Below are positions 18,080 through 25,690 of a stretch of DNA of 64,000 bases, piece by piece. This DNA is from JANNSO01 sp964485395. GTDB taxonomy: Bacteria > Spirochaetota > Spirochaetia > Treponematales > UBA12059. The notes beneath the pieces are model-generated. The model was not told where the DNA came from, did no database searches, and worked only from the letters and a program-made list of their open reading frames with translations. Every line of letters starts with the position of its first letter. Within the stretch, counting starts at the first letter, position 1. The DNA lies in the NCBI GenBank assembly GCA_964485395.1, contig CAZAJF010000012.1, positions 1-64,000 of the forward strand. The letters are read 5' to 3'. The position numbers and the translations under genes are program-made.

Positions 18080-19173
18080 CAGGGTACCGGAACCGCCGCC
18101 AAAAGGGCACGGACGATGGAATCGCTGTTTACGCGATCGGCTTCCGCCTCATACGAAGGAACGATGCGGTGACGCAATACGGCGGGGGCCGAAGCCTTGA
18201 TGTCATCGGGCAATACGTAATTCCTGCCCTCGAGCAGCGCAAACGCGCAAGCCCCCCGGAACAAGGCCAGGGATGCGCGGGGGCTGGGACCGAATTCTAT
18301 GTAGCGGTCCAATTCGCGGTAGGACTGGGGCCGAGGCTCGTCGCTTCGTAGAAGCGCGTTTCGCTGAAGTGCGCTCCGAGGGAAGTTGGCTTTCGGAGCG
18401 GCTCCGCCGGAACCGTTTTCCGGAGGCCGAGCGGCGCGCACCAAGGCCACGGCGTAGGAAGCCAGCGCGGGATCGATGCGGACCCCTCGAAGCGCGCGCT
18501 TCAAGAGGATCAAATCCACGCTTGACAAGGCCGGAGGCGACGACGTGGACGGGCTTGCCTGCCCCGAGTCCGCGCCTTTGCCATATTTGAGCACGACGTC
18601 CAGCTCCTCGGTCTCGGTCGGATAGTCCACCAGAAGCTTGAGCATGAAGCGATCCAGCTGCGCCTCGGGCAGCCGGAAGGTGCCTTCGTGCTCGATGGGA
18701 TTCTGGGTAGCCAGCACAAAAAAGGGATCGGGCAGCTGAAGGGTTCTGTCACCCATGGTTACCTGGCGTTCCTCCATGGACTCGAGCAAGGCGGATTGGA
18801 CTTTTGCCGGCGCCCGGTTAATCTCGTCCGCCAGGATTACATTGGCGAAAACAGGTCCCTTGCGCGGGGTAAACTGGGCAGTCTGGGCATCGTAGAACAA
18901 CGTGCCGGTGATGTCGCCTGGAAGCAGGTCGGGGGTAAATTGGATGCGCTTGAACAGCAGCCCGAGCGCTTCGGAAAAGGTGCGCACGGCCAGGGTCTTG
19001 GCCAGGCCGGGGACTCCCTCGAGAAGCACGTGCCCTTCGCATAAAAGCCCGACGAGCATTCCGCTTACCAGGTCGTGCTTTCCGATGAGCCTCGTAGCCA
19101 TGACGGAGCGTAAACTATTCAGCAGAGCCTTTGCCTGATCAAAATCCGCATTTTCGGTGTTTTTCAAATCCAT
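18079..19173 (-). CDS. MoxR-family AAA ATPase
   Basis: 364 residues. Walker A is EGVPGLAKT, Walker B ILADEINRAPAKVQSALLESMEERQVT, sensor 1 VLATQNPIEHEGTFRLPEAQLDRF, followed by a C-terminal lid domain. These are the features of MoxR ATPases, chaperone-like partners of VWA proteins. It is the promoter-proximal gene of the six-gene operon down to 11859. The ATG at 19173 follows AAGGGG. Confidence 0.93.
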   Translation of the reverse strand: MDLKNTENADFDQAKALLNSLRSVMATRLIGKHDLVSGMLVGLLCEGHVLLEGVPGLAKTLAVRTFSEALGLLFKRIQFTPDLLPGDITGTLFYDAQTAQFTPRKGPVFANVILADEINRAPAKVQSALLESMEERQVTMGDRTLQLPDPFFVLATQNPIEHEGTFRLPEAQLDRFMLKLLVDYPTETEELDVVLKYGKGADSGQASPSTSSPPALSSVDLILLKRALRGVRIDPALASYAVALVRAARPPENGSGGAAPKANFPRSALQRNALLRSDEPRPQSYRELDRYIEFGPSPRASLALFRGACAFALLEGRNYVLPDDIKASAPAVLRHRIVPSYEAEADRVNSDSIVRALLAAVPVP

Positions 19174-19257
19174 ACATGCCCCTTGTGGAGAGATCGGCCT
19201 CGAGGTCTATGCCCTATTTTGCGAGTTACGCATTTTATACGGGAACCGATCAGGGAT

Positions 19258-19788
19258 TCAAGCGGATATGAAGCGGGGATACTCGTCGGATAAAAACACG
19301 CCACCCGAAACGGATTTGACCGGCTCGGATTCCGGCACGCAAATCTGTTTCATGTAAATATAATAATCGTTATCGGATTTGTAGAAATCGGGTATATGCC
19401 CGATAAGCTGAAAACCGTGCGAAGGGAAAAATCCGTCCGCAACCGAATTTTCCTTGTTGCGGGATGTTTCTATCCTTAAAACGCCGCAGGAGACCAGGCT
19501 TGAAACTTTATCCATGACAAGGGAAAGCAGCGAACCGCCGAAAGCGGAGTTGCGGTAGCGGGAACCTATCACGAAGGAATGTATGTCGAAGGTATATTCG
19601 GTATCGGGAGATTTATAAAAAAGACAAAAGCCCGCAAGGGTTCGCCCCTCGCGCACTTCCACCAATTCGTAAGGTTTGGCGGGTTTATCTTTCCAAACTT
19701 TCAGGGTTTCCCGCAAGAGGTCCAATTCAATATCTTCGAACACCGCGGTTTCCATGCTCAATAATTCATATTCAACGATATTGACCAT
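19258..19788 (-). CDS. GNAT-family N-acetyltransferase
   Basis: About 176 residues. The middle has the acetyl-CoA binding pattern in IDIHSFVIGSRYRNSAFGGSLLSLVMDKV, then VLRIETSRNKENSVADGFFPSHGFQLIG. The start is taken at 19788 because AGAGGAT precedes it; the earlier ATG at 19815 has no ribosome-binding site. The substrate is unknown. The region upstream is AT-rich, unlike neighbouring genes. Confidence 0.7.
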   Translation of the reverse strand: MVNIVEYELLSMETAVFEDIELDLLRETLKVWKDKPAKPYELVEVREGRTLAGFCLFYKSPDTEYTFDIHSFVIGSRYRNSAFGGSLLSLVMDKVSSLVSCGVLRIETSRNKENSVADGFFPSHGFQLIGHIPDFYKSDNDYYIYMKQICVPESEPVKSVSGGVFLSDEYPRFISA

Positions 19789-20007
19789 TTTTTCATCCTC
19801 TTTTTCAATAAACATTATAAATTTACGTTATTAATCTAAAATTTCCACAGTAAGGGTTTTAAAAACCCTGATTTTAGCTTAATTTTAGTAAACAACACGA
19901 TAAATTGCAATAGAACCACCCGGAAATTTAAAAATGATGCGAACTTATGTAAATTTTAAGGATAAACATACCGAAATATAGTAGAAGGCATAATATAGCA
20001 AGGATGG

Positions 20008-21234
20008 ATGATAGTGACAGAATATACCCTGGGCAATGCAGATATAGTTACAGGAAAGAAAGTTATATCAAGTGGATCGCTCGCGGTATCGGGAAGCAAA
20101 ATCGAAGGCTTCAAACCTGCAGGAACCGTTATAGACCTCAAAAAAAATTCATACGTCTACCCAGCGCTTATCAACGTCCATGATCATATGCGGGGAAACT
20201 ACCTGCCGAGAGTAGGTCCTCAGGGTGACAGTTTTTACGTTAACTGGTCATTTTGGGACGCGGACCTGAAATCATCGAGCGTGTACGAAGAGCGCTCAAA
20301 TCTAAGCGTGGAGAACTTATACTTCCTTTCTGCCTATAAAAACCTTTTTTCCGGTGTCGCGACGGTCAACGACCACTTCCCCCACGAAATAAACGAGCAG
20401 TTCATTCCCCGCCTGCCGATTCGCGTAATCCGCGAATATTGCCTTGCCCATGAATGCTCATCCTACGACCTCCATTGGGGAAAAGGCATAGAAATAGAGC
20501 ATGAGCTCGCGGTCATGAATGATTGGCCGTTCATTACCCATCTGGCGGAAGGATTCGACCCCGAGGCACAAGATGGCATTGCAATTCTGGAACGCCTGAA
20601 ATGCCTGGATAGTCACGATGTTTTTATTCATTGCATCGGTTTTTCCGATGAAGACATAGCCAAGACCGCCAAGGCAGGCGCCTCCGTTTCCTGGTGCCCC
20701 GCCTCCAATATTTTCATGTTCAACGCTACCTGCAAAATAAGAAAAATACTGAAAGCCGGCATTAACGTCGCGATCGGAACCGATTCTACGCATACCGGCT
20801 CTGAGAACCTGTTTGCCGAGCTTAAGTATGCCCGCTTGGTATACCAACAAATGTATGGCGAGGATATACCGGCAAAGTCGCTGTTTGACATGGTGACAAT
20901 GAATCCCGCGAAGGCTTTTCGCATGCAGGATAAAATCGGCAGCATCGAGGAAGGCAAGCAGGCTGACATTCTCGTTCTCCGTGCCCATACGGAAGATCAA
21001 TACGAGAATTTCGCAAGCGCTACTATGGAAGATATCGAATTCTTGTCCGTAGACGGAGTACCGGTATACGCGGAAGAACGCTTTTTTGAGCTTATTCCCG
21101 ACACTGGATACGAGGACATCAAAGTAAACGGCAGAAAAATGAAGGTTCGCGGCACCCCGAAAGCACTCTATAAATCGGTGCGCGAGGCGGTCGGATTCAA
21201 GAAGAAACTTGAATACCTTCCGTTTGATTGTTGA
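20008..21234 (+). CDS. Amidohydrolase-superfamily deaminase/hydrolase
   Basis: 408 residues. Metal-binding landmarks are VYPALINVHDHMRGN (H.H), FITHLAEGFD, HCIGFSDEDI and the Asp of INVAIGTDSTHTGS, with the terminal NPAKAFRMQDKIGSIEEGKQADILVL typical of cytosine-deaminase/TRZ-ATZ-like members. Substrate is not predictable. AAGGA lies close before the ATG at 20008; a GTG six bases on (20014) has better spacing and is an alternative start. Upstream DNA (19816-20007) is AT-rich and probably holds divergent promoters. Confidence 0.75.
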   Translation: MIVTEYTLGNADIVTGKKVISSGSLAVSGSKIEGFKPAGTVIDLKKNSYVYPALINVHDHMRGNYLPRVGPQGDSFYVNWSFWDADLKSSSVYEERSNLSVENLYFLSAYKNLFSGVATVNDHFPHEINEQFIPRLPIRVIREYCLAHECSSYDLHWGKGIEIEHELAVMNDWPFITHLAEGFDPEAQDGIAILERLKCLDSHDVFIHCIGFSDEDIAKTAKAGASVSWCPASNIFMFNATCKIRKILKAGINVAIGTDSTHTGSENLFAELKYARLVYQQMYGEDIPAKSLFDMVTMNPAKAFRMQDKIGSIEEGKQADILVLRAHTEDQYENFASATMEDIEFLSVDGVPVYAEERFFELIPDTGYEDIKVNGRKMKVRGTPKALYKSVREAVGFKKKLEYLPFDC

Positions 21235-21311
21235 AAGCCAAGCATGGCGGATACTAAAAAAGTGGTGTATACTATGAATGCGCACGCGCGCCAGGGGAGT
21301 TAAGCGAAGAA

Positions 21312-22379
21312 ATGCCCAAAGCAGTCGTATATCGAGCAAATTCCGTAATCTACTTCCAAGGCGACGTCGGCGATAAAGTATTCGTTCTGCAGCGCGGTAA
21401 GATCAGTTTAAATTACAGCGACATAGAAAACGGAAAAGACATCCGCGAAGTAATCCAGATGGGTGAGTTTTTTGGCGTGAAGAGCGCCATGGGGCATTAC
21501 CCCCGGGAAGAAAACGCCGTCGTGCTGGATGATTCCTCGGTACTCATCTTCACAGTACCCGAATTCGAGCAGTTTGCCGCATCCAACACGCGCATCGTCA
21601 TAAAAATGCTCAAGGTTTTTTCCAACCAATTACGGCGAATACACAATCAGGTAGAAAACCTGATGGAGAATCCTATTGCCGGAGGCACAGAATTCGGCCT
21701 CTTTAAAACGGGGGAATACTACCTCCGCAACCGGATGTACAGCCAGGCGCGCTATGTACTGTCGCGATACCTTACCTATTACCCCGCGGGCAAAATGGCC
21801 GATCAGTGCGCAAAGTTCCTCGAGGCGGCCGAGACCGCGCTGAATCGATATGGCGACGGCAAAGGCCCCTCTCCGCTTCCCGGTTCGGGGGCAAGACCCC
21901 AAGCCGGACAGCAAGCGCCCGAGCAGGAACCGGTAAAAGCCCCGGCATCCCAACAGAAACCGGCGGCGGCCTCCAAACAGCCCCCCGCGCTTTCCGATCC
22001 CGCAAAGGACTATTATAACGCGGTGAGTATTTTTACCCAGGAAAAATTCAAGGAAGCTTTCGTAGAGTTCAAGCGCATCGTCGATAACGACGAAGAATCC
22101 GAGTACACAAGCAAGGCGCAATTCGACATGGGTCGCTGCCTTTTCGCCCTAAGCCAGTGGGACGCAACCATTAAACACTTCACTGCCATTATACAATCCA
22201 CGCCGAAACACGCGGATATGTCCGATATTCTGTACATGATGGGCCAGGCCTGGGACAGAAAAGGCGATTCCGAGCGGGCGAAAGGCTTTTATAAAAAAGT
22301 ATTGACCATTCCCGGCGACGAAGATTCGAGCGCCCGCATAAAGGCGAAAAAAGCATTGAATGCCTTGGGAGGAGCCTAA
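21312..22379 (+). CDS. Cyclic-nucleotide-binding domain protein with TPR repeats
   Basis: 355 residues. The N-terminal cNMP-binding beta-roll is at about 5-110 (VIYFQGDVGDKVFVLQRGKISL...EFFGVKSAMGHYPREENAVV). A Pro/Ala/Gln linker lies at about 190-230. Two TPR/YbgF-like regions flank it (KTGEYYLRNRMYSQARYVLSRYLTYYPAGKMADQCAKFLE; YYNAVSIFTQEKFKEAFVEFKRIVDNDEESEYTSKAQFDMG). The phosphate-binding Arg of canonical CAP sites (RSA) is not evident. It lies three bases ahead of a Crp-like gene, so they form an operon. Confidence 0.8.
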   Translation: MPKAVVYRANSVIYFQGDVGDKVFVLQRGKISLNYSDIENGKDIREVIQMGEFFGVKSAMGHYPREENAVVLDDSSVLIFTVPEFEQFAASNTRIVIKMLKVFSNQLRRIHNQVENLMENPIAGGTEFGLFKTGEYYLRNRMYSQARYVLSRYLTYYPAGKMADQCAKFLEAAETALNRYGDGKGPSPLPGSGARPQAGQQAPEQEPVKAPASQQKPAAASKQPPALSDPAKDYYNAVSIFTQEKFKEAFVEFKRIVDNDEESEYTSKAQFDMGRCLFALSQWDATIKHFTAIIQSTPKHADMSDILYMMGQAWDRKGDSERAKGFYKKVLTIPGDEDSSARIKAKKALNALGGA

Positions 22380-22382
22380 ACC

Positions 22383-23036
22383 ATGGCAGATTTATCCGCA
22401 TTCATGCGCTTCGCGCGAACGTATCAAGCCGGAGAAATGATTTTCTCGGAATATGAACCCGGCGATAGTTTCTATTTGATACAATCCGGCAGGGTTCGAA
22501 TAACGAAAATCGTCGGCGAAATAGAAAAAAACCTGGACATACTCCAGCCTCCGGAAATTTTCGGCGAGATGGCCATACTGGAAGGCGCTCCGCGTTCCGC
22601 AACCGCCATAGCCATCGATACGGTGAAGGTCCTTGAATTCAACCGCGCCAACTTTGAAATATTGATGATGGGAAACCCCCAGATAGCCTTGCGCCTCTTA
22701 CGCCTTTTCGCGAAAAGAATCTACGACCAGAAGCGCCGCTTCATGATACTGAAACTTGAAGATCCGCAGGCGAAGATAGCGGACGTATTCCTGATGCTCG
22801 ACGAAACCCAAGGAGGCTCGGGAGGCACCCCGGAGCCGGGACAAGGCGACCGGCGCGAATTCAAGGTAACCGTGGACGACGTAGCCCACTGGGCGGGCAT
22901 GACAACGGCGGAAGTGCAGACCATACTCGGTCACTTTTCCAATCAGCGTCGCGTCGAGCTGTACCAGGATCGAATCGTCGTAAAAAATATCAACGATTTT
23001 ATACGTTTCGTCAGTTCCAAACGCAAGAAAACCTGA
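22383..23036 (+). CDS. Crp/Fnr-type cyclic-nucleotide-responsive regulator
   Basis: 217 residues. The cNMP domain has EPGDSFYLIQSGRVRITK and the cassette FGEMAILEGAPRSATAIA (GE.A...G.PRSAT), a good cyclic nucleotide site. The dimer helix and a winged HTH (VTVDDVAHWAGMTTAEVQTILGHFSNQRRVELYQDRIVVKN) follow, with a Gly-rich insert before the HTH. Unlike its upstream neighbour it keeps the Arg-Ser phosphate contact. It is probably a cAMP or c-di-GMP-responsive DNA-binding protein. Confidence 0.85.
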   Translation: MADLSAFMRFARTYQAGEMIFSEYEPGDSFYLIQSGRVRITKIVGEIEKNLDILQPPEIFGEMAILEGAPRSATAIAIDTVKVLEFNRANFEILMMGNPQIALRLLRLFAKRIYDQKRRFMILKLEDPQAKIADVFLMLDETQGGSGGTPEPGQGDRREFKVTVDDVAHWAGMTTAEVQTILGHFSNQRRVELYQDRIVVKNINDFIRFVSSKRKKT

Positions 23037-23097
23037 CAGGACTGCTGCCATCCCCCTTGCCCCTCCCTGTTTTTTATGTGTATAGTCATTTTCGTTC

Positions 23098-23170
23098 GCC
23101 GAGATAGCTCACCAGGCAGAGCGGCGCTCTCGTAAAGCGCAGGTATCGGGTTCGATTCCCGATCTCGGCT
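23098..23170 (+). tRNA. tRNA-Thr(CGT), island attachment gene
   Basis: The cloverleaf is complete. Acceptor GCCGAGA pairs with TCTCGGC and the D stem is GCTC/GAGC. Anticodon stem GCGCT/AGCGC has loop CTCGTAA (anticodon CGT at 23131-23133). T stem TCGGG/CCCGA has loop TTCGATT. The discriminator is T and CCA is not encoded. Its 3' 46 bp (23125-23170) recur at 25255-25300 with one mismatch, marking it as the integration site. Confidence 0.93.
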
Positions 23171-23176
23171 ATAGAC

Positions 23177-23199
23177 AATTCCTTGGATAGCAAGGAATT
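23177..23199. repeat. Perfect hairpin just after the tRNA
   Basis: AATTCCTTG and CAAGGAATT form a 9-bp perfect stem with a GATAG loop, 6 nt after the tRNA end. It has no T-run. It belongs to the island side of the junction and may be an integrase or excision site or a weak terminator. Confidence 0.45.
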
Positions 23200-23282
23200 A
23201 CAGGCTACCAGAAAACTGGCGCCTTGTCCTACAAAACTCACAATGAGAAGTATTCATGAGAATGCTTCCGAAGGGGTGGACA

Positions 23283-23975
23283 ATGCGCCGTTTCTATTTT
23301 CACACTCGTCATGGCATCTACTATTGCCAACTTCGAAACCCTTCTACCGGAAAACTCATAACCGCAAAGAGCACCGGCACGAGCGATCGGGACGAAGCCC
23401 TCGTCATCGCCTCTGAATGGCTGCGTCTCGGAATCCCCTCCGGCAGGGCAAGAAAGCTCCGCCAAGCCAAGGATTGCTTCAACTGCGACACTATACTCCA
23501 AAGTATCAAATCACCCTCATTTTCACGAGAAGACGCTGCAGAGGTACTTGCCGTCCTCGCGGAGCGAGGCTTCATCGATGGGGTTTCCTTACGAGGAGCG
23601 CCAGGGTCCGTCCCATTTATCAACTTCCTCAAAAGTTTTTGGAATCCCGATGAAAGCCAGTATATCCGCAGCGAGCGTGCTCGAGGCCGCATCATCAGCT
23701 TGAGCCATATCCGGGAAATGAGGCGCATCGTTGACCGCTATTGGAGCACTACACTTGGCACGGTTCAGCTCGGGTCCCTTCGTAAGACCGATATCCGGGA
23801 AGCCCTTGTTAAGCTATCCGAAGGAGGCGGTGAAGAAGGAAAGCCGCTGGCTCCCGGAACCATAGGAAAAGCCTTTGGCTGCATTTCCACCGCCGTCAAA
23901 TGGGCAACTGCAAACGACATGATACCGATGAATCCCTGTGAAGGAGTAAGAAAAATCTTGATCGTGCCTAGATAA
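23283..23975 (+). pseudogene. int: Tyrosine recombinase (integrase), C-terminally truncated
   Basis: 230 residues. The N-terminal arm-type/SAM-like regions are present: RRFYFHTRHGIYYCQLRNPSTGKLITAKSTG, then a core-binding domain FLKSFWNPDESQYIRSE...LSHIREMRRIVDRYW...LRKTDIREALVKL, and the linker MNPCEGVRK. The whole catalytic domain with R-H-R-Y is missing. The frame ends soon after the linker, where sequence switches to antisense AbiEii. The start is chosen at 23283 after AAGGGG; an upstream in-frame ATG at 23256 lacks a ribosome-binding site. Confidence 0.8.
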
Positions 23976-24355
23976 CAGGGTAAGCGAATACGGACTCCAT
24001 GGTACTCAGCGCCTTCGATGCTGGCTTCGGCTACCATGGCTTCGTCATCAAAGCGAAGGCCATCGTCGGCGCTTATGCGGGCCATGGAAACAAAAATGGC
24101 TCGTATCGATTCGGCATCATTCTCAATCCCGCTTCCGAGTACATCGATATCCTTGGTACTTCGTCCGCCCGATTCAGTCAGACATTGGAGAAGAAGCCCG
24201 CCTTTGAGCGCGAAACGCTCTCGATACGGAGAGGCAGCGAGCCTCCAGAGCAGGCCTTCATGCATGTAGAGGAGGGTCGCGTACTGGAAGCTTATACCCT
24301 TCTCGATCGCCACGTTTTTCAGCCGCGCCGCTATCGATGCTTCCCGCCCCTTCAT
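23958..24355 (-). pseudogene. abiEii: AbiEii-type nucleotidyltransferase toxin, 3'-truncated
   Basis: Begins MKGREASIAARLKNVAIEKGISFQYATLLYMHEGLLWRLA. It continues with the nucleotidyltransferase core RFALKGGLLLQC..., STKDIDVLGSG (the GS/G..D.D motif), and AEYHGVRIRLPCYLGTIKI. Homology stops there, at about 23958; the open frame then continues to 23765 only as the complement of the integrase gene. Roughly half of the toxin, including the C-terminal helical domain, is lost. Its ATG overlaps the AbiEi stop (ATGA), the normal abiE operon arrangement. Confidence 0.78.
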
Positions 24356-24950
24356 AGCAGCGCTTCCGCATAAGCGCGAATCGTCCCTTCCATGCGAAGC
24401 TGTTTAGCGTACTCGAAAAGCTTCTGGACATTTCGAGGCTTAGCCTTAAAGTACTCGCGCAGAGCTTCCATGGCTATGTCGAGGCCGATCGCGTTCCGGA
24501 ATCGCAGGATATCGCAGATAGTCTTTTCCCTATCATAGACAAGAATGGTGCCGGTGTCTGTCTCGTGTTCCTCCACCCCAAGCTCGAAGCGCACGCCGGA
24601 AAAAGAGAAGAGCCTGATCGGCGGGAATTCAGGCAGTATGACCCGCCTGTCCCTACGTACAGCCAGCTGAACATCGGTCGGTTCCCAGGTACCTATACCA
24701 TGAATGGAAAGAGCCGTCCCCAGGCAGAATACGCAACCGGGAATCGCGCGCTGGACATCGGCAAGCTCGGATCTGTTCCCGCCAACGGTAAGGGTATACA
24801 AACCTCTTTTAAGCCGTACCAGAGTGCCCGAACTCACAAGGTCAGCAAGTTGGGCCGGATGTATGCCGGCAGCGAGGAGGGTTCTGGTTGCGGCATAGCC
24901 GCCCTGGCCGAGACGAGCTCGAGTATCCGTTTCTGGGTCTCTGCTTTCAT
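24352..24950 (-). pseudogene. abiEi: AbiEi-type antitoxin, frameshifted near its N-terminus
   Basis: The N-terminal MKAETQKRILEL, from the ATG at 24950, is in one frame. The rest of the winged-helix (LGQGGYAATRTLLAAGIHPAQLADLVSSGTLVRLKRGLYTL) and the C-terminal antitoxin domain (CVFCLGTALSIHGI...DREKTICDILRFR) is in another. A single-base-type shift lies at about 24905-24917. Without the shift the protein would be a normal ~200-residue AbiEi. Either the antitoxin is dead or the assembly has an indel. In intact pairs AbiEi represses abiE transcription and neutralises AbiEii. Confidence 0.75.
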
Positions 24951-24959
24951 GTCAACCTT

Positions 24960-24996
24960 TTGATAAAACATACCACACTTATTGGCAAGTGTGGTA
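24960..24996 (-). promoter_or_regulatory. abiE promoter with perfect inverted-repeat operator
   Basis: The 10-bp arms TACCACACTT (24971-24980) and AAGTGTGGTA (24987-24996) are perfectly complementary around ATTGGC. On the minus strand -35 TTGCCA (24988-24983), a 17-nt spacer and -10 TATCAA (24965-24960) lie over and beside the repeat, 9 nt before the AbiEi ATG. AbiEi proteins are known to autorepress through inverted repeats, so this is the likely operator. Confidence 0.7.
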
Positions 24997-25254
24997 GTTT
25001 AGTCTATCTTCCACCGGCAATCCTGACTACCCACGCTTTTCAATGCCGTAGGTCCGTACGGACACAGCTATCTTCTACATGATACCAAATTGCAGCTAAT
25101 CAACAGAAATGGCCAATTTTCGAATGAGAATCAATCATGAGAATTTACGGTATACTCAGGATAAACTGAGATAAGACCAGATAGCAAAGTTCTTGACTTT
25201 ACAACTAATTACAGTATACTGATAACGTAAACTATTGTAGGATAAGCAATTAGC

Positions 25255-25300
25255 CGCTCTCATAAAGCGCAGGTATCGGGTTCGATTCCCGATCTCGGCT
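25255..25300 (+). repeat. att repeat: 3' half of tRNA-Thr
   Basis: Forty-six bases copied from the tRNA anticodon stem to the discriminator, with one difference: G to A in the middle of the anticodon (CGT in the tRNA, CAT here at 25262). No 5' acceptor or D arm precedes it, so it is not a tRNA gene. Confidence 0.9.
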
Positions 25301-25301
25301 G

Positions 25302-25340
25302 AAAAAAGCAAGACCCCAATTATGGGGTCTTGCTTTTTTT
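25302..25340 (+). terminator. Rho-independent terminator, probably the original tRNA-Thr terminator
   Basis: AAGCAAGACCCC and GGGGTCTTGCTT pair perfectly around AATTAT, followed by eight T residues. It lies 1 nt after the att copy, where the terminator of the uninterrupted tRNA gene would have been. Confidence 0.85.
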
Positions 25341-25370
25341 TATAGGACAAGATTGGGAATCGCATCGCCG

Positions 25371-25506
25371 TTCGCAGGATGCGAACCACAATAATCTATT
25401 CCTTGCGATCCAACGCGAAGCGATGTACCGGAGTGAGCGCCGGTCCACATTTCGCGACGGCGAAACCTATAATAAATTTCCTTACGGACTAGCGAACGAA
25501 GTTCGC
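25371..25506. repeat. Four short perfect hairpins sharing TTCGC/GCGAA cores
   Basis: TTCGCA-GGA-TGCGAA (25371-25385), ACCGG-N8-CCGGT (25427-25444), TTTCGC-GACG-GCGAAA (25450-25465) and GCGAAC-GAA-GTTCGC (25492-25506). They lie in a region with no convincing gene. This could be a structured RNA, recombination substrate or repeat debris. Confidence 0.45.
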
Positions 25507-25597
25507 GTCCCAGCGGGAGGACGAGGCGTCATGGATGGCGCCGTAAGCGAACGGAGGCGGCTCAGAGGTTTGAGACAGGATGTCTAAAACCGGAGAG

Positions 25598-25618
25598 GAT
25601 TCCCGATCTCGGCTGAAA
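25598..25618 (+). repeat. Third, short copy of the tRNA 3' end
   Basis: Seventeen bases identical to the tRNA-Thr 3' end (GATTCCCGATCTCGGCT) plus GAAA, which also follows the copy at 25300. It suggests a second, older integration or a duplication of the att region. Confidence 0.6.
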
Positions 25619-25690
25619 TATCGCGCAATGTATTAATTAATCTAAACGGAATTATACAATCGACGAAATGCTCGAACGGTTAAGAAAATA

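Larger units (their letters stand above)
23125..25300. mobile_element. Remnant integrative island in tRNA-Thr
   Basis: Bounded by a 46-bp direct repeat of the tRNA 3' half (23125-23170 and 25255-25300, 45/46 identical). A tyrosine-recombinase gene lies immediately inside the tRNA-proximal end, the standard layout of tRNA-integrated elements. Content has been reduced to a truncated integrase and a broken AbiE pair, so it is no longer mobile on its own. Confidence 0.8.

Noticed and set aside
23765..24355. Full 196-aa AbiEii reading frame
   Set aside because: The last ~64 residues are the complement of integrase codons; homology ends near 23958, so I report a truncated pseudogene.
25255..25300. 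Second tRNA (Met-like anticodon CAT)
   Set aside because: No acceptor 5' strand or D arm precedes it; it is the 3' half only.
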